A DNA stretch of 64,000 nt, taken from Utricularia gibba. Its lineage: Eukaryota > Streptophyta > Magnoliopsida > Lamiales > Lentibulariaceae. The position numbers and the translations under genes are program-made. The notes under the pieces were generated by a model. That model did not search any database, was not told the origin of the DNA, and was given only the letters and a program-made list of their open reading frames with translations. Below, piece by piece: positions 34,400 through 45,480 of this stretch (within the stretch, counting starts at the first letter, position 1; each line of letters begins with the position of its first letter). Location of the stretch: the NCBI GenBank assembly GCA_002189035.1, contig CM007990.1, positions 3,162,001 through 3,226,000 on the forward strand, given 5' to 3'.

Positions 34400-35640
34400 T
34401 TCAATAGTAGATTTATTGTCGATCAAAATCCTGGTAGACTATCTCTAAACAAACCCAATACTACCCAGGAGATTGCATAGCCGAATCGCTTGATAAACAC
34501 GAGTTTGATGCTATAAACTTTGCCTCACAAGTATAGAATGCTACCATTGGTTTCTTTCTACAACAACAACTAAAGCCCATGCTTCCAAGAAAGAAAACAA
34601 AATAAGAGATGCTCTTTGCATCATCCACACCTCCATCCTAGCTAGTGTCACTAAAACCAACTAGATCATAGTCATCGGAGCACTGAAACAAGTGATCAAA
34701 ACTGATGAACCTAACATATCTCAAGATTCTCTTTTCTACAATGAAATGTGTGAGTCAGAATCTCTATGAAATGACTTACCAAACTCACTACATAAAGGAT
34801 ATTTGGTATCATGCTAGTCATATATCTCAAACTTCCAACCAAGCTTTTCAAAAGTGTTGGATTTACTTGTCTAGTAGGATCATGCTGATGCAGGTTAAGC
34901 CTATTATTATTGATGTATCTACTTGCTTACAATTTTGCATATCGAATTTCTCCAAAAGCTCTGTTGCACATCTCTTCTGAGAAATAAAAATCCCATCTTC
35001 TAATTGAAAAACTTGAATTCCCAAATAATGGTTTATGAGACCTAGATTACTCATCTCGAATTTCGCTTTCATTGTTTTCTTAAATTCCTCGAATTCTGTA
35101 GGATTTGTTCTAGTAAAAATCAAGTCATCAATATACAAGCACAACAGCAGAATATCATCCAACTTATTAGCCCTTATATACAAGTCATATTCATGAGGAT
35201 ATCTTAAGAAACCATTTCCAATAGGATAATGATGAATTGTAGTATTCTAGGCACATGGTGTCTGCCTCAATCCATATAAGGTCTTGTGAAGCCTCCAAAC
35301 TTTCTTTATGTGTTTCTCTTTAACATAACTAAGAGGTTTCTCCACATATACGTCCTCTTCATGATAGCCATTTAAGAAAGCAGAATTGATGCCTAGGTGA
35401 TGTATCTTCCATTTGTATTGAGCTTCAAAAGAATGATCATCCAAATTGTTTCTAGTCGAGCAATAGATGCAAACACCTCACCAAAGTCAATTCCTACTTT
35501 CTGCTTGTACCCTTCCATCAACAACCTTGCTTTGAATCTTTCAATATTGTCATTAGAATCTCTCTTGATCTTATATACTCACTTCAAACCAATAACAATC
35601 TTATCTCTTGGTTTTGGACGAGTTGCTGGGTTGAGTTCTG
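34400..35640 (-). pseudogene. Copia-2 reverse transcriptase and RNase H, broken
   Basis: RT blocks on the minus strand include HLGINSAFLNGYHEEDVYVE, KTLYGLRQTP (35444-35247) and LLLCLYIDDLIFTRTNPTEF (near 35150) with MSNLGLINHYLGIQVFQ. The catalytic YVDD has become YIDD. RNase H persists as scraps near 34690-34510 (GFSDTSWDGG, VAFYTCEAKFIA). Shifts and stops separate the blocks. Confidence 0.85.
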
Positions 35641-36284
35641 CTCAATAGCATAACTTTCTTCATTCATAGAATTTCTCCATTCAGCAACCTGAACAACCTC
35701 TTCAAAAGTTAAAGGTTCAAACTCTATGAACAAGCAACAATGAGAGAAGTGGCTGATCTCATTTAGGTTTGGCTTAGTATTTGCTCTTATTCATGAAGGT
35801 TTGGTAAATCAGTGACAAAGTCATCATAGAGTCTAGGTTTTCTTGGACATGTACTGCCCTTCCAGAATCCAAGGCATCAAAACTGTTGTCGTTACTGCCT
35901 AATAGGTTGCACCTATTGATCGACAACAAATTGTTGTGGCTATACAATATCTTGTGACAACATCTATTGATATGACCAAACATCTTCATCATCATCAAAT
36001 GATGCATAGGACTCATAATGATGATTCTAATTCTTCTAGTTCCTAGGTTCTGCTTCATCAAACTCAATATCTCTGCTGATCACAATTTTATCATCTCTAG
36101 GATTAAAGATTTTGTAACCTTTGGAGAAGGAATCATAATTGCTAAATACCAACTTTTTGGAGTGAGCTTCCAACTTATCTCTTGCTTCCTTAGGAATGTG
36201 AATGTAGGCTACACATCCAAAGACACTAAAATGTGATACTCAAGGCTTCACTTGAACCCACTCTAAATCTCATGAGAAGTACGA

Positions 36285-36850
36285 CTATTTAAACTTTCTA
36301 TGTATGACATGTTCAAGAGGTAAACAACACATGACATAGCCTCTGTCTAGAACTACTTCAGCATGTGTTTCATTATAAGCTAGATCGTACCATGTTAAGA
36401 AGCATTTGATTTCATCCTCCACCATGCCATTCTGTTGGGGAGTGTGAGCAATAGTTAGAATTCTTCTTACACCAATGTGTTCATAAATTTCATGAAGTCT
36501 ATTGAAATAATTTCCTCTCCCTTGTCTTAACGTAAAAGCCTTAATCTTCATTTCTATTTGGCATTCAACCAATGCTTGGAATTTTTCGAACACACCAAAC
36601 ACATCAGATTTCTTAGGCATGAAATAGATCCAAAATTTTCTTGAAAAATCATCTACATGCAATAGAAAGTATCTGTTATTTCCTTTTGAAATCAAATGAA
36701 TTGGACCACTCACCATGAACAAGGTCCAAAGGTTGTTTTGCTCGAAAGAATAATACTTTTAGAATGTCTTTTCTAGTTTGTTTTCCAAAACAACATCCTT
36801 CACATAGCTGATATGAAGATGAGATGAGGGGAAGTCCAATAACCAATTCC
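36285..36850 (-). pseudogene. Copia-2 integrase core, broken
   Basis: A 145-codon frame carries YFLLHVDDFSRKFWIYFM (first catalytic Asp present), a degraded second site TLRQGRGNYF where family members read T-L-R-S-D-x-G-G-E-Y/F, and TIAHTPQQNGMVEDE (third site region). The zinc-binding part upstream is only partly readable. The C-terminal part continues in scraps down to about 35770. Confidence 0.83.
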
Positions 36851-37480
36851 TACATGCTCATATGAGCAAAATCTTTAAAATTTACATGAGCATACCGAGC
36901 ATGCCACACCCATGATAGGTTGGAGTATACCATATTCATACATAACATTTTTTCCCTTTCTAGACTTAGAATAAACATTCGATTGGATGTCATCAAGACT
37001 TCAACAAGTAAGTTTCTGTTTTTATCTCTAATAGAAAAAGATCTTCCAATCATATGCATATCACAACCCATTTTCAAGAATTGTTTAAAACTGAAGATGT
37101 TGGATCTTAAATCTGGAACATAAAAAACTCTCTGACGAAGTAAAGATGATCCATTTTTTAACGTTAACAAGATTAAACCTTTGCCACATATCTTTATTTT
37201 GGAAGAATCACCAAAAGTAATCGTACCATTATAAGATTCATCCAAATCGATAAACAATGCCTTATTTCCTATCATATGATTGCTTGCCCCTAAGTAAAAT
37301 ACCAATAGTTGATACTATCTTCATTATAAGCAAGCACGAGAATGGGAGTTTCAAGTTCTTCCTTTCCTTCGGCCATGAGTGTTTGAGACTCTAAACACTC
37401 TCCCTTATTTTTGCATTCTTGTGCATAGTAGCCCAACTTATGAAAAGAATAACAATCTATTTAAGAATTGATTCTTCCTC
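36850..37480 (-). pseudogene. Copia-2 zinc knuckle, protease and GAG-pre-integrase
   Basis: The knuckle near 37460-37415 reads CYSFHKLGYYAQEC, so two of the four metal ligands (second Cys and the His) are replaced. The protease follows at 37305. WYLDTGASNHM of the family is reduced here to a shifted WYFT-stop/YLGASNHM, which removes the catalytic Asp. FGDSSKIKICGKGLI and FYVPDLRSNIFSFKQFLKMG continue the domain. The GAG-pre-integrase block SWVWHARYAHVNFKDFAHMS ends at 36850. Confidence 0.84.
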
Positions 37481-37787
37481 TATGAGAAGAAGCAGCAGCT
37501 TTGTCATTATCATAATTTTGAGATGAAGTCTGAGAATTGATTCTGCCCCTACCACCACCATGAAAGCCTCCCTTGCCTTGTCCTTTGCCTAAACTCTCTT
37601 TGAGAAGAACTAGCAAATTTATGATCATTTTTGTGTGTTACCTGCCTTTACTTGTACAACCAGTTCTTAAGAATCATCTAATCTCCTTATACGCTCTCCA
37701 TGCACTTATAAGGAACCCCACAATTCCTCGAGACTCAGATCATCAATGTCGTTAGCTTCTTCTATGGCTACGATGATATGATTAAAC
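37481..37787 (-). pseudogene. Copia-2 gag, part downstream of the hAT insertion
   Basis: The minus strand reads FNHIIVAIEEANDIDDLSLE followed by ELWGSL and VHGERIRRL. This is the usual Copia gag segment after K-F-N/D. It directly continues the gag at 40779-41155 once the hAT element and one TSD copy are removed. Confidence 0.8.
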
Positions 37788-40770
37788 CTATATTATCTGG
37801 ATTTATTGTTTTCAACATTATAATAATTCAAAAATCAGATTTCGATTCGTTTGGGATTTGAGATACATTGGAAAAAATTAAAAAAATTAATTAAAACTGT
37901 TTCTTTATTCTTGTTTCTTTTCAGATCTATAGCTTTATTTGGGTTATTGTATTCTTCTCGTTTCCCAAATCTTCTTTCGCTTAGTTTTGTCGCCATCCAA
38001 ACTCTAGAATTTTGCTCAAAACAAAAACCTAGGTGAGTGCAAAGAATCAACCAAAAAATAGAGAATCTTTCACTTTGTTTACTGCCTTTTATGAATTTAC
38101 TTTGATAAATATATGGATTTTTTTCAAGATTTATGTGTTTTTCATGAGCTTATCTGCTGTGTTTAGGATTTACTTTTAAACTCTAGACTTTATATGGAAT
38201 TGAGGGATTTTATTTGTATTTGTCTGATGGTTGATCTTTCTTCTTAAATTTCATGAGTTAAGATACATTAACAATGCTGCAATCGTTGAATAAATGATAA
38301 ATTTTACTTGAAACTTAGGTTTTTTTTTCTTTGTAGAATCGTGACAAAACTTGAAGAGAGTAGAGAGAATGAAAGATTTCCTTTATGAACATATTGCAAA
38401 GGTCAAAAAAAGGAGATAAGGGTGTGGTGGAAATAACGAAATAGTATGTTGCTTTTGTGGTAAAAATTTTTTACAAGGTCTTATTCTTGAGTAAGAGTTC
38501 ATTTATTACATCTAAAAGATGGTGTTATAGGAAAATGTTCAAAGATACCCCAATTATTCTGTGATGAATTGAAAGAAAAGGATAAGGGAGCATAGAAAAA
38601 GAATTCGAATAAAAATTCTAGATCGAATTCAAAACATTATAAGTTTTTTAATGTTTTATCTTCTATTGCAACACCAGTCTCAATTATAATTGAAGGCTTG
38701 GGTATGGATCATCTTGGTAGAAGAGTGAAAAGAAGAGGGCAGCAAAAGATTGATGCAGTTCTCAGTAACTATTAAAGAGATGCAAAAGAGTAAGATTCCT
38801 TAATTCTCCGAATGTTTTATAGTAGGTGATTACCTTTTAATCTTGCTCCATCTTTTAATATTTTGAGAACCAAGTCATTGTAACAAAAAAAAAAAGTCAG
38901 ATTGAGGAATGTTTAGAAGTTATAAAAAAAAATACATGGGAGACAAAAAAAATTACTTTGACATGTGATGGCTGGTCAGATCCTAAAAAAACATTAATCA
39001 ATTTTATGGTCATTAATGAAAGTGAAAAAATGTTATTGGATGCTGTGAACTGTTGAACAAGGTCTTATGGAAAATGCCATAAAAAAAGTGAGTAAAGAAT
39101 GTAATACAAATTATCATTGATAATGCTAAGGTTTGCCAAGCTGTTGGTCTTCTTCTTGAGGAAATATATCATTAGGTAAGTACCTATAGCTCTAATATTT
39201 TTTTTTCAGAAAAAATAAATTCTAATTTGTCTTCAATTTGTATGTATATTTCTAGATTTTTTGGTCTTCATGTGAGGTGCATTCAAGGACATATTTTCTC
39301 TAAAAAAACCTTGTGACAAGAATATGGAACATAATGAAGCATGCAAGTGGATCGTTGAAGTTGCTGAAACTATGTCAATGATAAGACAATTTATAACAAA
39401 TCATTGCATGAGATTATTTATGTTTAAGAAATATTCGAAATTGAGATTGTTGAATATAGCATAAACATGCTTTGCTTCCCTTGTTATTGTTACTAATCGA
39501 TTTAAGTTGGTTGAACAAGAGCTGAAAGCTAGGGTGATTAGTCAGCAATGATGTGAATATAAGCATGATGATCCCAAGGCAAGATGAATTGGAGATATTA
39601 TTTTGACCAATGACTTTTGGGATAGTATTGATAAGGTCATGGCATTTACTTCTCAGATATATAATATGTTAAGAGCATGTGATACGGATGCACTATGTCT
39701 TCACTTCATTTATTGCATGAGGGTTTCGATGATTCATAATGTTAGAAAGCCTATTTATACTTTTGAGATAGAGACTGATGATGATGAAAGTATATTTTCG
39801 AATGTGGTACACAATGTTTTATTGCATAGAAAGATGCAAAGTTTGACACAATTGCATGATGTTGCCCATACTTTAAACCCATGGTATGCAAATGTAATTA
39901 TCTTTACTATTTGCTTGATGTTAATACATAAACTTGCTAATTATTTCTTTTTGAGGTTGCATCACCATAATAGAAAAAAGAATATCCTCATTTGGCATCA
40001 TTACAAGTGGATGAAAATATTGATATATTGGTTGAGGAGTTTTTTAGATGTTATTTCAATGATATAGATCATTTAATTTATGCAAAAGGAGGAGCTTGTT
40101 AAATTTATTGGTTATTTAGGAGATTTAGGTAATCACGATTCTATCATAGCAAGATCAAAATTATCACCAATTGAATGGTGGATAAGTTATGGCAGAAAAT
40201 TTTCAATAATTCAAGGGATAGCCTTGAAATTGCTTGGTCATGTTTCTTCTTCCTCGACATGTGAGCAAAATTATAGTACATATAAGATAATTTATTCACT
40301 AAAGAGACATTGATTGACCTATAAATGTGCTGAAGATTTAATATATGTGCACAATAATCTTTGAATATTATGTTAAAAAACTCTAGAATATGATACAAGT
40401 AATACAAAGTTATAGGATTTCAAAGGTGATTCTGATGATATTGATATATCTCCTCTTCCGGAAATTGAAAATTTATCATTAGATGAGCCTGCACTTGAAA
40501 GAATGATTTCATAGAAACAAGAATATGAAGATGTTGAGCACCAAAATTCAAGTGAGAATCTTAATTATTCTTATGACTTGGATTTGTATAAGGATGAATT
40601 CTGAATTGATTAGTTTTTAAATATTTCAAATATTTGGTAATATAATTTTTTCTAATTTAATAAGTATAAACTTTGTATATAGGAATTCTATTATTAATTT
40701 TATAGGATTCTTCTACATTTTACGAATCATGAACCTCGTGTCCTACGAATCTTGAATCTGGGTAACATAG
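37788..40770 (+). mobile_element. Complete hAT transposon in Copia-2 gag
   Basis: A 2983-bp insertion is flanked by a perfect 8-bp duplication GATTAAAC (37780-37787 and 40771-40778), the hAT signature. Its ends are imperfect inverted repeats: CTATATTATCTGGATTTA at the left, and at the right the complement of CGAATCTTGAATCTGGGTAACATAG, which reads CTATGTTACCCAGATTC. It carries one transposase pseudogene on the plus strand. Excising it restores the gag reading of Copia-2 (EKILGSLEPKFN to HIIVAIEEAND). Confidence 0.9.
38369..40604 (+). pseudogene. hAT transposase (BED finger, DUF659, dimerisation domain), decayed
   Basis: The product would cut and reinsert the element. Blocks in order: a BED zinc finger (CCFCGKNFLQG near 38440), GQQKIDAVLSNY, the DUF659 part (LPFNLAPSFNI; IEECLEVIKK; TLTCDGWSDPKKTLINFMVI near 38955-39020), IIIDNAKVCQAVGLLLEEIY, SSCEVHSRTY, EACKWIVEVAETMSMIRQFI, TNDFWDSIDKVMAFTSQIYN (39603 onward), and the C-terminal dimerisation segment SPIEWWISYGRKFSIIQGIA with CEQNYSTYK (40160-40290). 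It ends YDLDLYKDEF at 40604. There are many stops and shifts, including one right after the BED region. The intron at about 39175-39255 is plausible. Confidence 0.85.
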
Positions 40771-40778
40771 GATTAAAC

Positions 40779-41155
40779 TTAGGCTCCAAAGATCCCAGAA
40801 TTTTCTCAACAATCCTTCCCATCTCCATTTGCTGATTCATTTGGATGGTGGCAGCCTGAATCCAAGAACAAAAATCTATCATGAACTCTACTGGTTTCAG
40901 CTTCAAGGCCTCAAACTCCCCTTGAAGTGTTTGTAACCATAGCATGTTCACTTGATCAACCCCTTGGAATGAAACTTGCAAAGAATCCCATACCTGTTTG
41001 GAAGTGGTTGTTGCTGCCACTCTTTCAAAATACTTGACATCCAATGCTTGATAAAGAAGAGAAAATGCCTTCTTGTCCTTTTTGACTACCAAAGTATCTC
41101 TCGCCATTATTTCATTGATGGCCCAACATTCAAAGGCACCAAGTAAAGATTTCAT
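40779..41155 (-). pseudogene. Copia-2 gag, N-terminal part (UBN2-type)
   Basis: An open minus frame from MKSLLGAFECWAINEIMARD through DVKYFERVAATTTSKQVWDS, FQGVDQVNMLWLQTLQGEFE and IVEKILGSLEPKFN up to the hAT insertion. This is the UBN2-type gag core of plant Copia elements. The residues before Met (normally N-Y-x-x-W) are disrupted by stops, so the start is not original. Confidence 0.85.
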
Positions 41156-41159
41156 ACAA

Positions 41160-42114
41160 ATACACTATCTCTATTTACTATCACTTGTAGCTGCAATAAT
41201 GCATCCTCAACATGCATTCCATGAATTAGGGTCGCAACTAGATTAACCTTCTTAGGACTCCGAAAAAAAGAAAGTAAAAATTAGTTCCGTGAGGACAAAA
41301 AAGTGTGGACTTTCAGACCAATTACACATCCAAAATAATCACCGTTGCGCATAAAAACAATATTGGAGGTCATACATGTTTTATTCGCTTTAAAACTACT
41401 TGAACTTTCTAAGCCTTTAAAATGGTAGTCTTAGGCTCAGCGCTTCCAAAACTTGAAGGTATAATTGGTACCAATGGTAAAGAGACTGGAGTTTCAAAAT
41501 TCTCTCCATGTAAGCTCCTTAACTACTAAAGTTTCGTCGACGGAAAGAAATGGCCTAAATCACTAAAATAACAAGCATCAGACAAAATATGCAACGATCT
41601 CCAAACTTTATAATTTTTCATAGATATAAAAAAATACCACAGGAAAACTATGTCAAGACCTTGTTTGGTTCAAATGAAACTCTAATATCAAGGCCACGAC
41701 GAATCCAAGTTATATTCATATATTGACATTTGGAATCAGAAGTCTATTGAAAAACATTTTTCATAAATAGACATTGACATGCAAGAAAATGCGATAGAAA
41801 CTATATTATATTTTTAATTTATTATTAAAGTCAAATATATTAACATGGATAAAGTATGGGCAGCATTTGTCTCATAAAAAAAAGGACAAAAAACACAACT
41901 ATTGTTTAAAACATAATCACTGTCCATAGTTGTTGTGAATATAAGCATCATTGGTTAAAAAAAACTGCATTCAAAATAGGAGTATTGTTTATACGTAAGT
42001 AATGTCAATATATCTAAAAAATATTACAAAATATATATGGGGCATTATTTATAAACATGTATATATAATATATAAACATTGAGTAATTTTATGTGACTTT
42101 TTGCAATAAAGTGT
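41160..42114. other. Unrecognised, expected site of the missing Copia-2 5' LTR
   Basis: No match to the Copia-2 LTR ends and no protein-like frame were found. The content is AT-rich. Confidence 0.35.
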
Positions 42115-42480
42115 AAAGCAAGATAAGTAATTCTTTATTCACATAACCAAGCATTCAAGAGAACCAAAGAGGGGTGGAGATATAACTAATGCAATTAGGA
42201 AATATTTCAATCCCATGAACAATCATTTTACTCAAGCTTCATAGTTTGTTTTTATTGTTTCCTTTACAATTCTTTCATTCAAACTTCATCATTTAAATTC
42301 CTTTAGATATTTACATTTGCAAACTCATTAAAAAAATTGTGATAATTTGTAATCAATATAAATATCACCTTTCCCTAGAAAATTGATTTTTTGTGATCTA
42401 CACTCATAGTATGCTTTCGTATGTTTTATATTTTAAATTATTTTAAAATTTGTTATGGAACAACATCCATCAAATTTGTT
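42115..42480 (+). repeat. Fragment of a diverged family-B LTR (copy 5)
   Basis: It aligns with the 3' third of family B. Blocks are TATTCACATAACCAAGCATT, GAGGGGTGGAGATATAACTA (close to 11146 in copy 4), AACAATCATTTTA and the end ...TTATGGAACAACATCCATCA. The 5' two thirds are missing. Confidence 0.55.
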
Positions 42481-42752
42481 TTCTTTGTCTCCATTTATTA
42501 TTTTTCGAACGAATTGTTATATTGCATATATCTGAAGTTTCAAATCATTATATTTTATTAACTTTTTAATTATACGATTCATAGTAATTTTCTCTTTATT
42601 TTTATACTAAATGTGAAATTTGAAATTACTATATATTTAAAAGATTTAGATTGTATTTAGTTCATAGGTTTAATGATGTATTTACATTTGAAATATGTAT
42701 TTGAGGTAAGTTTTACACATTATAATTAGTTAAATCAGGCTGAAACCAACAT

Positions 42753-44113
42753 TTATAAACAAAAATTTCTTAAAATCGGTGCAAGAAAATGAAATTTTGT
42801 ATCAAATAAATTTAGAAGCCCTAATCTATATAAAATATAAATTTAGAAAACTTGTATAATGGATTTTGAGGTTGATCACAGAGAACTGATGCTTGCAAAG
42901 TGTTTTAGCAGATACAGAATTCATAATAAACGTTGTTTTTAGTTTAAGATCAAATACTCGTTAAGTAAGGTCAAGTTGCAGAGTAGAAAATAACAAATGT
43001 TGGTTCTAAGTACGAGGTAATACTAATATGCCTCAAGGATATATAGGTGATGTGGTACTAAGGTTTATAATTTAATCTACAAAGTTTCTATAATCACAAC
43101 TCCACAAAACCTGAGTCTACCTAAGTCATTCATCATGTTTTCGGCTAATATAGTCTCCAATACCATCACCAACATTGCAATTAGGTCAACTCGTATGTAA
43201 AGTATATAGTATTACGTCTATCCGGTTTTACTGGTTCTACCCTAAACTAATACCTATTGTCTCCATCTTGATTTATTGGTCTACCTCTAAATCAAGCATC
43301 TGACTTATGAAACTATTCGTTCTACTCATTAGGTCTACCCATTAAATGATAGAAACACATACTAAAAAACAATGATAAATTATATTATAAACCCTAGCCT
43401 CATATCACCATTCTACACCTTAAGACATATTTAAGGTTTAACTACTCATGTATGAAAAATAAAGCAAGATTTCATAATCATAAACTGAATAGAATATCCC
43501 AAATATTGTAAAACAAGTAGTAAACGAAAGTAAAATGTTCAGCAAACTAAGCAAATAAAGTATTCTGTTTCTATTTGCTACTATTCCAATATAGAACAGT
43601 AGCACTGAACTGGGTTTTGGTGCTTGTTCTTCACATTCGAGATTTTTCTGAAAAAATCATCTTCTTCCTTCCTTCCTTCATATTCTTCCTCTTCCTTCCT
43701 TCCTTTATATTCTTCCTCTCCCTCCTGAGGTCTGGTTGCATTCTGCTTCTCTCTCTCTCTCTCCAAAAATATCTTCACTTCTTTTTTTTTCATTTTTCAA
43801 AGCTAGTATTGTTCTTGACATTCGCATTGTTTCTGGCCTAAACCTGTAGACTACAATGGCAAAACAATGTATTATGGCTCTTCTTTTAATGCTATCCATT
43901 TTTCTAAATCTCTACATGCACGAAATTCGTGTCTTATCTCTTATTTTAGAATTTTACTGTTAGACTAGAAAAAAGATTAATAACATGAAATGTGCTAAAT
44001 CAAAGAATTTAGTCCATTAATATACAAAATCACATTATGTACTAAATACTTAAAATATGATTCAAAAGCATAATTTTATTATTTTAAAAATAAAAAAAAA
44101 TTGTGTGTTATCA
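42753..44113 (-). repeat. Diverged solo LTR, family A copy 4
   Basis: A minus-strand relative of 4866-5988. The plus-strand left end reads TTATAAACAAAAATTTC, with TATCAAATAAATTTAGAAGCCCTAAT soon after, matching the equivalent block of copy 1 at 4912-4935. The right end is GTGTGTTATCA. Flanks AACAT (42748-42752) and AGCAT (44114-44118) match in four of five bases. It contains pyrimidine-rich minisatellites at 43661-43764. Confidence 0.68.
43661..43764. repeat. CTTC minisatellite and CT microsatellite
   Basis: Two tandem copies of a unit made of CTTCC runs followed by TATATTCTTCCTC, then a run of about eight CT units at 43749-43763. It lies inside the family-A copy 4. Confidence 0.75.
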
Positions 44114-44118
44114 AGCAT

Positions 44119-45300
44119 GCCCCTTTTACCAAGTATCGAGGTTGCCATATATCAAAGAGGATTTGCAAGATAAATGAGAGTTACAATAAATAAGCTTGTG
44201 GTCAAGTGTCTACCTCGAATGCAGTTTTGTTGTTTCATATCTACGTGTTTTTTTTCTTTTTTTTTTCCATATGAGCTATGGATTAATGTTTTGTGGAGGT
44301 TTTTTTATGAGAAAAGTTTTTTATTTTGGAAATCTTAAATCTTAATAACGGTAACAATGATAATTCATTCAGTCCCTCTCTCTGTAAAATCCTCTCTATT
44401 ATTTTTATTTTTGAAGCATTTACAAAGTTAATGAAATTCTGTCATGGTCCAAAGATCTTGTTGCAATTGTGATAATAAGGTCATGCTTTATACCTTATTG
44501 CATGCGGCTTTAGAGAATGTTGCAATACAAACAAATATGTAGAGTGTGAATTGAATTCCGTCGTTCATTCCACATCCTGTTACTGGCATCTACCATATTG
44601 ATCATGTCGTTAAATCCAATACGAGATGTAGACAAGAAATGGACAAACAAATTGTACTCCTTCAAAGTGTGGACCTTGAATTAATATTTGGATATGCTCC
44701 CAGTCCCATATCAACTTCTAGATGCTTTCAAAAAGTTGGTTTGATTGTATAATGGCAACCTCTCCATCTTCCAACCTTTTTGAATTATTTGTTTCAATAC
44801 TTGCCAGTATGTTTCTATTGTCGTTTGGATAAATTAATGGAGGGAGTCGATATGCAGTATTAAATGCATACACATAAGTAGCAGGGTAAAAGAATAATTT
44901 TAAAGCAAAAATCCCTAATGTCGTCATGCACTCCACATTTACCTATTAAATATTTGATAATATTAAATTTAAAAAATGTAATTCATACATCAAATATGAT
45001 TCATTGTTTAAATACACCAAACTCATTTAAAACACGTTATTAAATAACATATCCTATGTATTGATATTATTAACAAATTCAAACATTATCGACGGAATAT
45101 TAAAATATCATATATGAAAATGAATATATGTCGATTTTTAAAATAATTTGAACAGAACAAAGGATTGAACGGCAACCCCGTACCGTACGGCCGAAATCCC
45201 ACCCCACCACACCCTTGTCTAAGTAGTAAATACGGTGCAAGCTTGCGAACAAAGACGCCATCAGGAGGCCGTATTACATCTGTAGTCCGTTCAAACATTA
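44119..45300. other. Unrecognised stretch downstream of the FLA gene
   Basis: A 72-codon minus frame (44718-44936) and neighbouring open pieces suggest an old coding remnant, but no family is recognised. The GC-richer patch 45165-45290 lies near the end of the FLA 3' UTR. Confidence 0.3.
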
Positions 45301-45322
45301 TTACAAAAATGGGGAATGCATG

Positions 45323-45328
45323 TTTATT
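45323..45328 (-). terminator. Polyadenylation signal of the FLA gene
   Basis: AATAAA on the minus strand (TTTATT on plus), 153 bp past the stop at 45481. The 3' UTR holds a (GACCC)n run at 45411-45430. Confidence 0.5.
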
Positions 45329-45410
45329 AATAATTACAGGCATGTAGTAACCCGGAAATTAGCAAGGACTCTATATCCTGTCACAGGGGAACCACCATCT
45401 TCACCTGGAT

Positions 45411-45430
45411 GACCCGACCCGACCCGACCC
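45411..45430. repeat. (GACCC)n microsatellite in the FLA 3' UTR
   Basis: Four tandem GACCC units. Confidence 0.85.
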
Positions 45431-45480
45431 CAGGGTCATCGCATAACCATAAACACTGTCCAGAATCAATCGCCCAGATT

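Larger units (their letters stand above)
32738..41155 (-). mobile_element. Copia LTR retrotransposon 2, 5'-truncated, twice interrupted
   Basis: A second Ty1/Copia element lies on the minus strand. Reading right to left: gag (41155-40779 and 37787-37475), CCHC knuckle, protease, GAG-pre-integrase, integrase, RT, RNase H, polypurine tract TTTGAGGGGAAG and the 3' LTR (32738-34184). No matching 5' LTR was found to the right of 41155; the gag start is also lost. It carries a complete hAT transposon (37788-40770) in gag and a 1.2-kb LTR-like insert (32829-34055) in the 3' LTR. All frames are broken. Without inserts the remaining element is about 4.2 kb. Confidence 0.85.

Noticed and set aside
43575-43841. 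88-codon plus frame rich in Phe, Leu and Ser
   Set aside because: It is a translation of the CTTC/CT minisatellite inside a family-A LTR.
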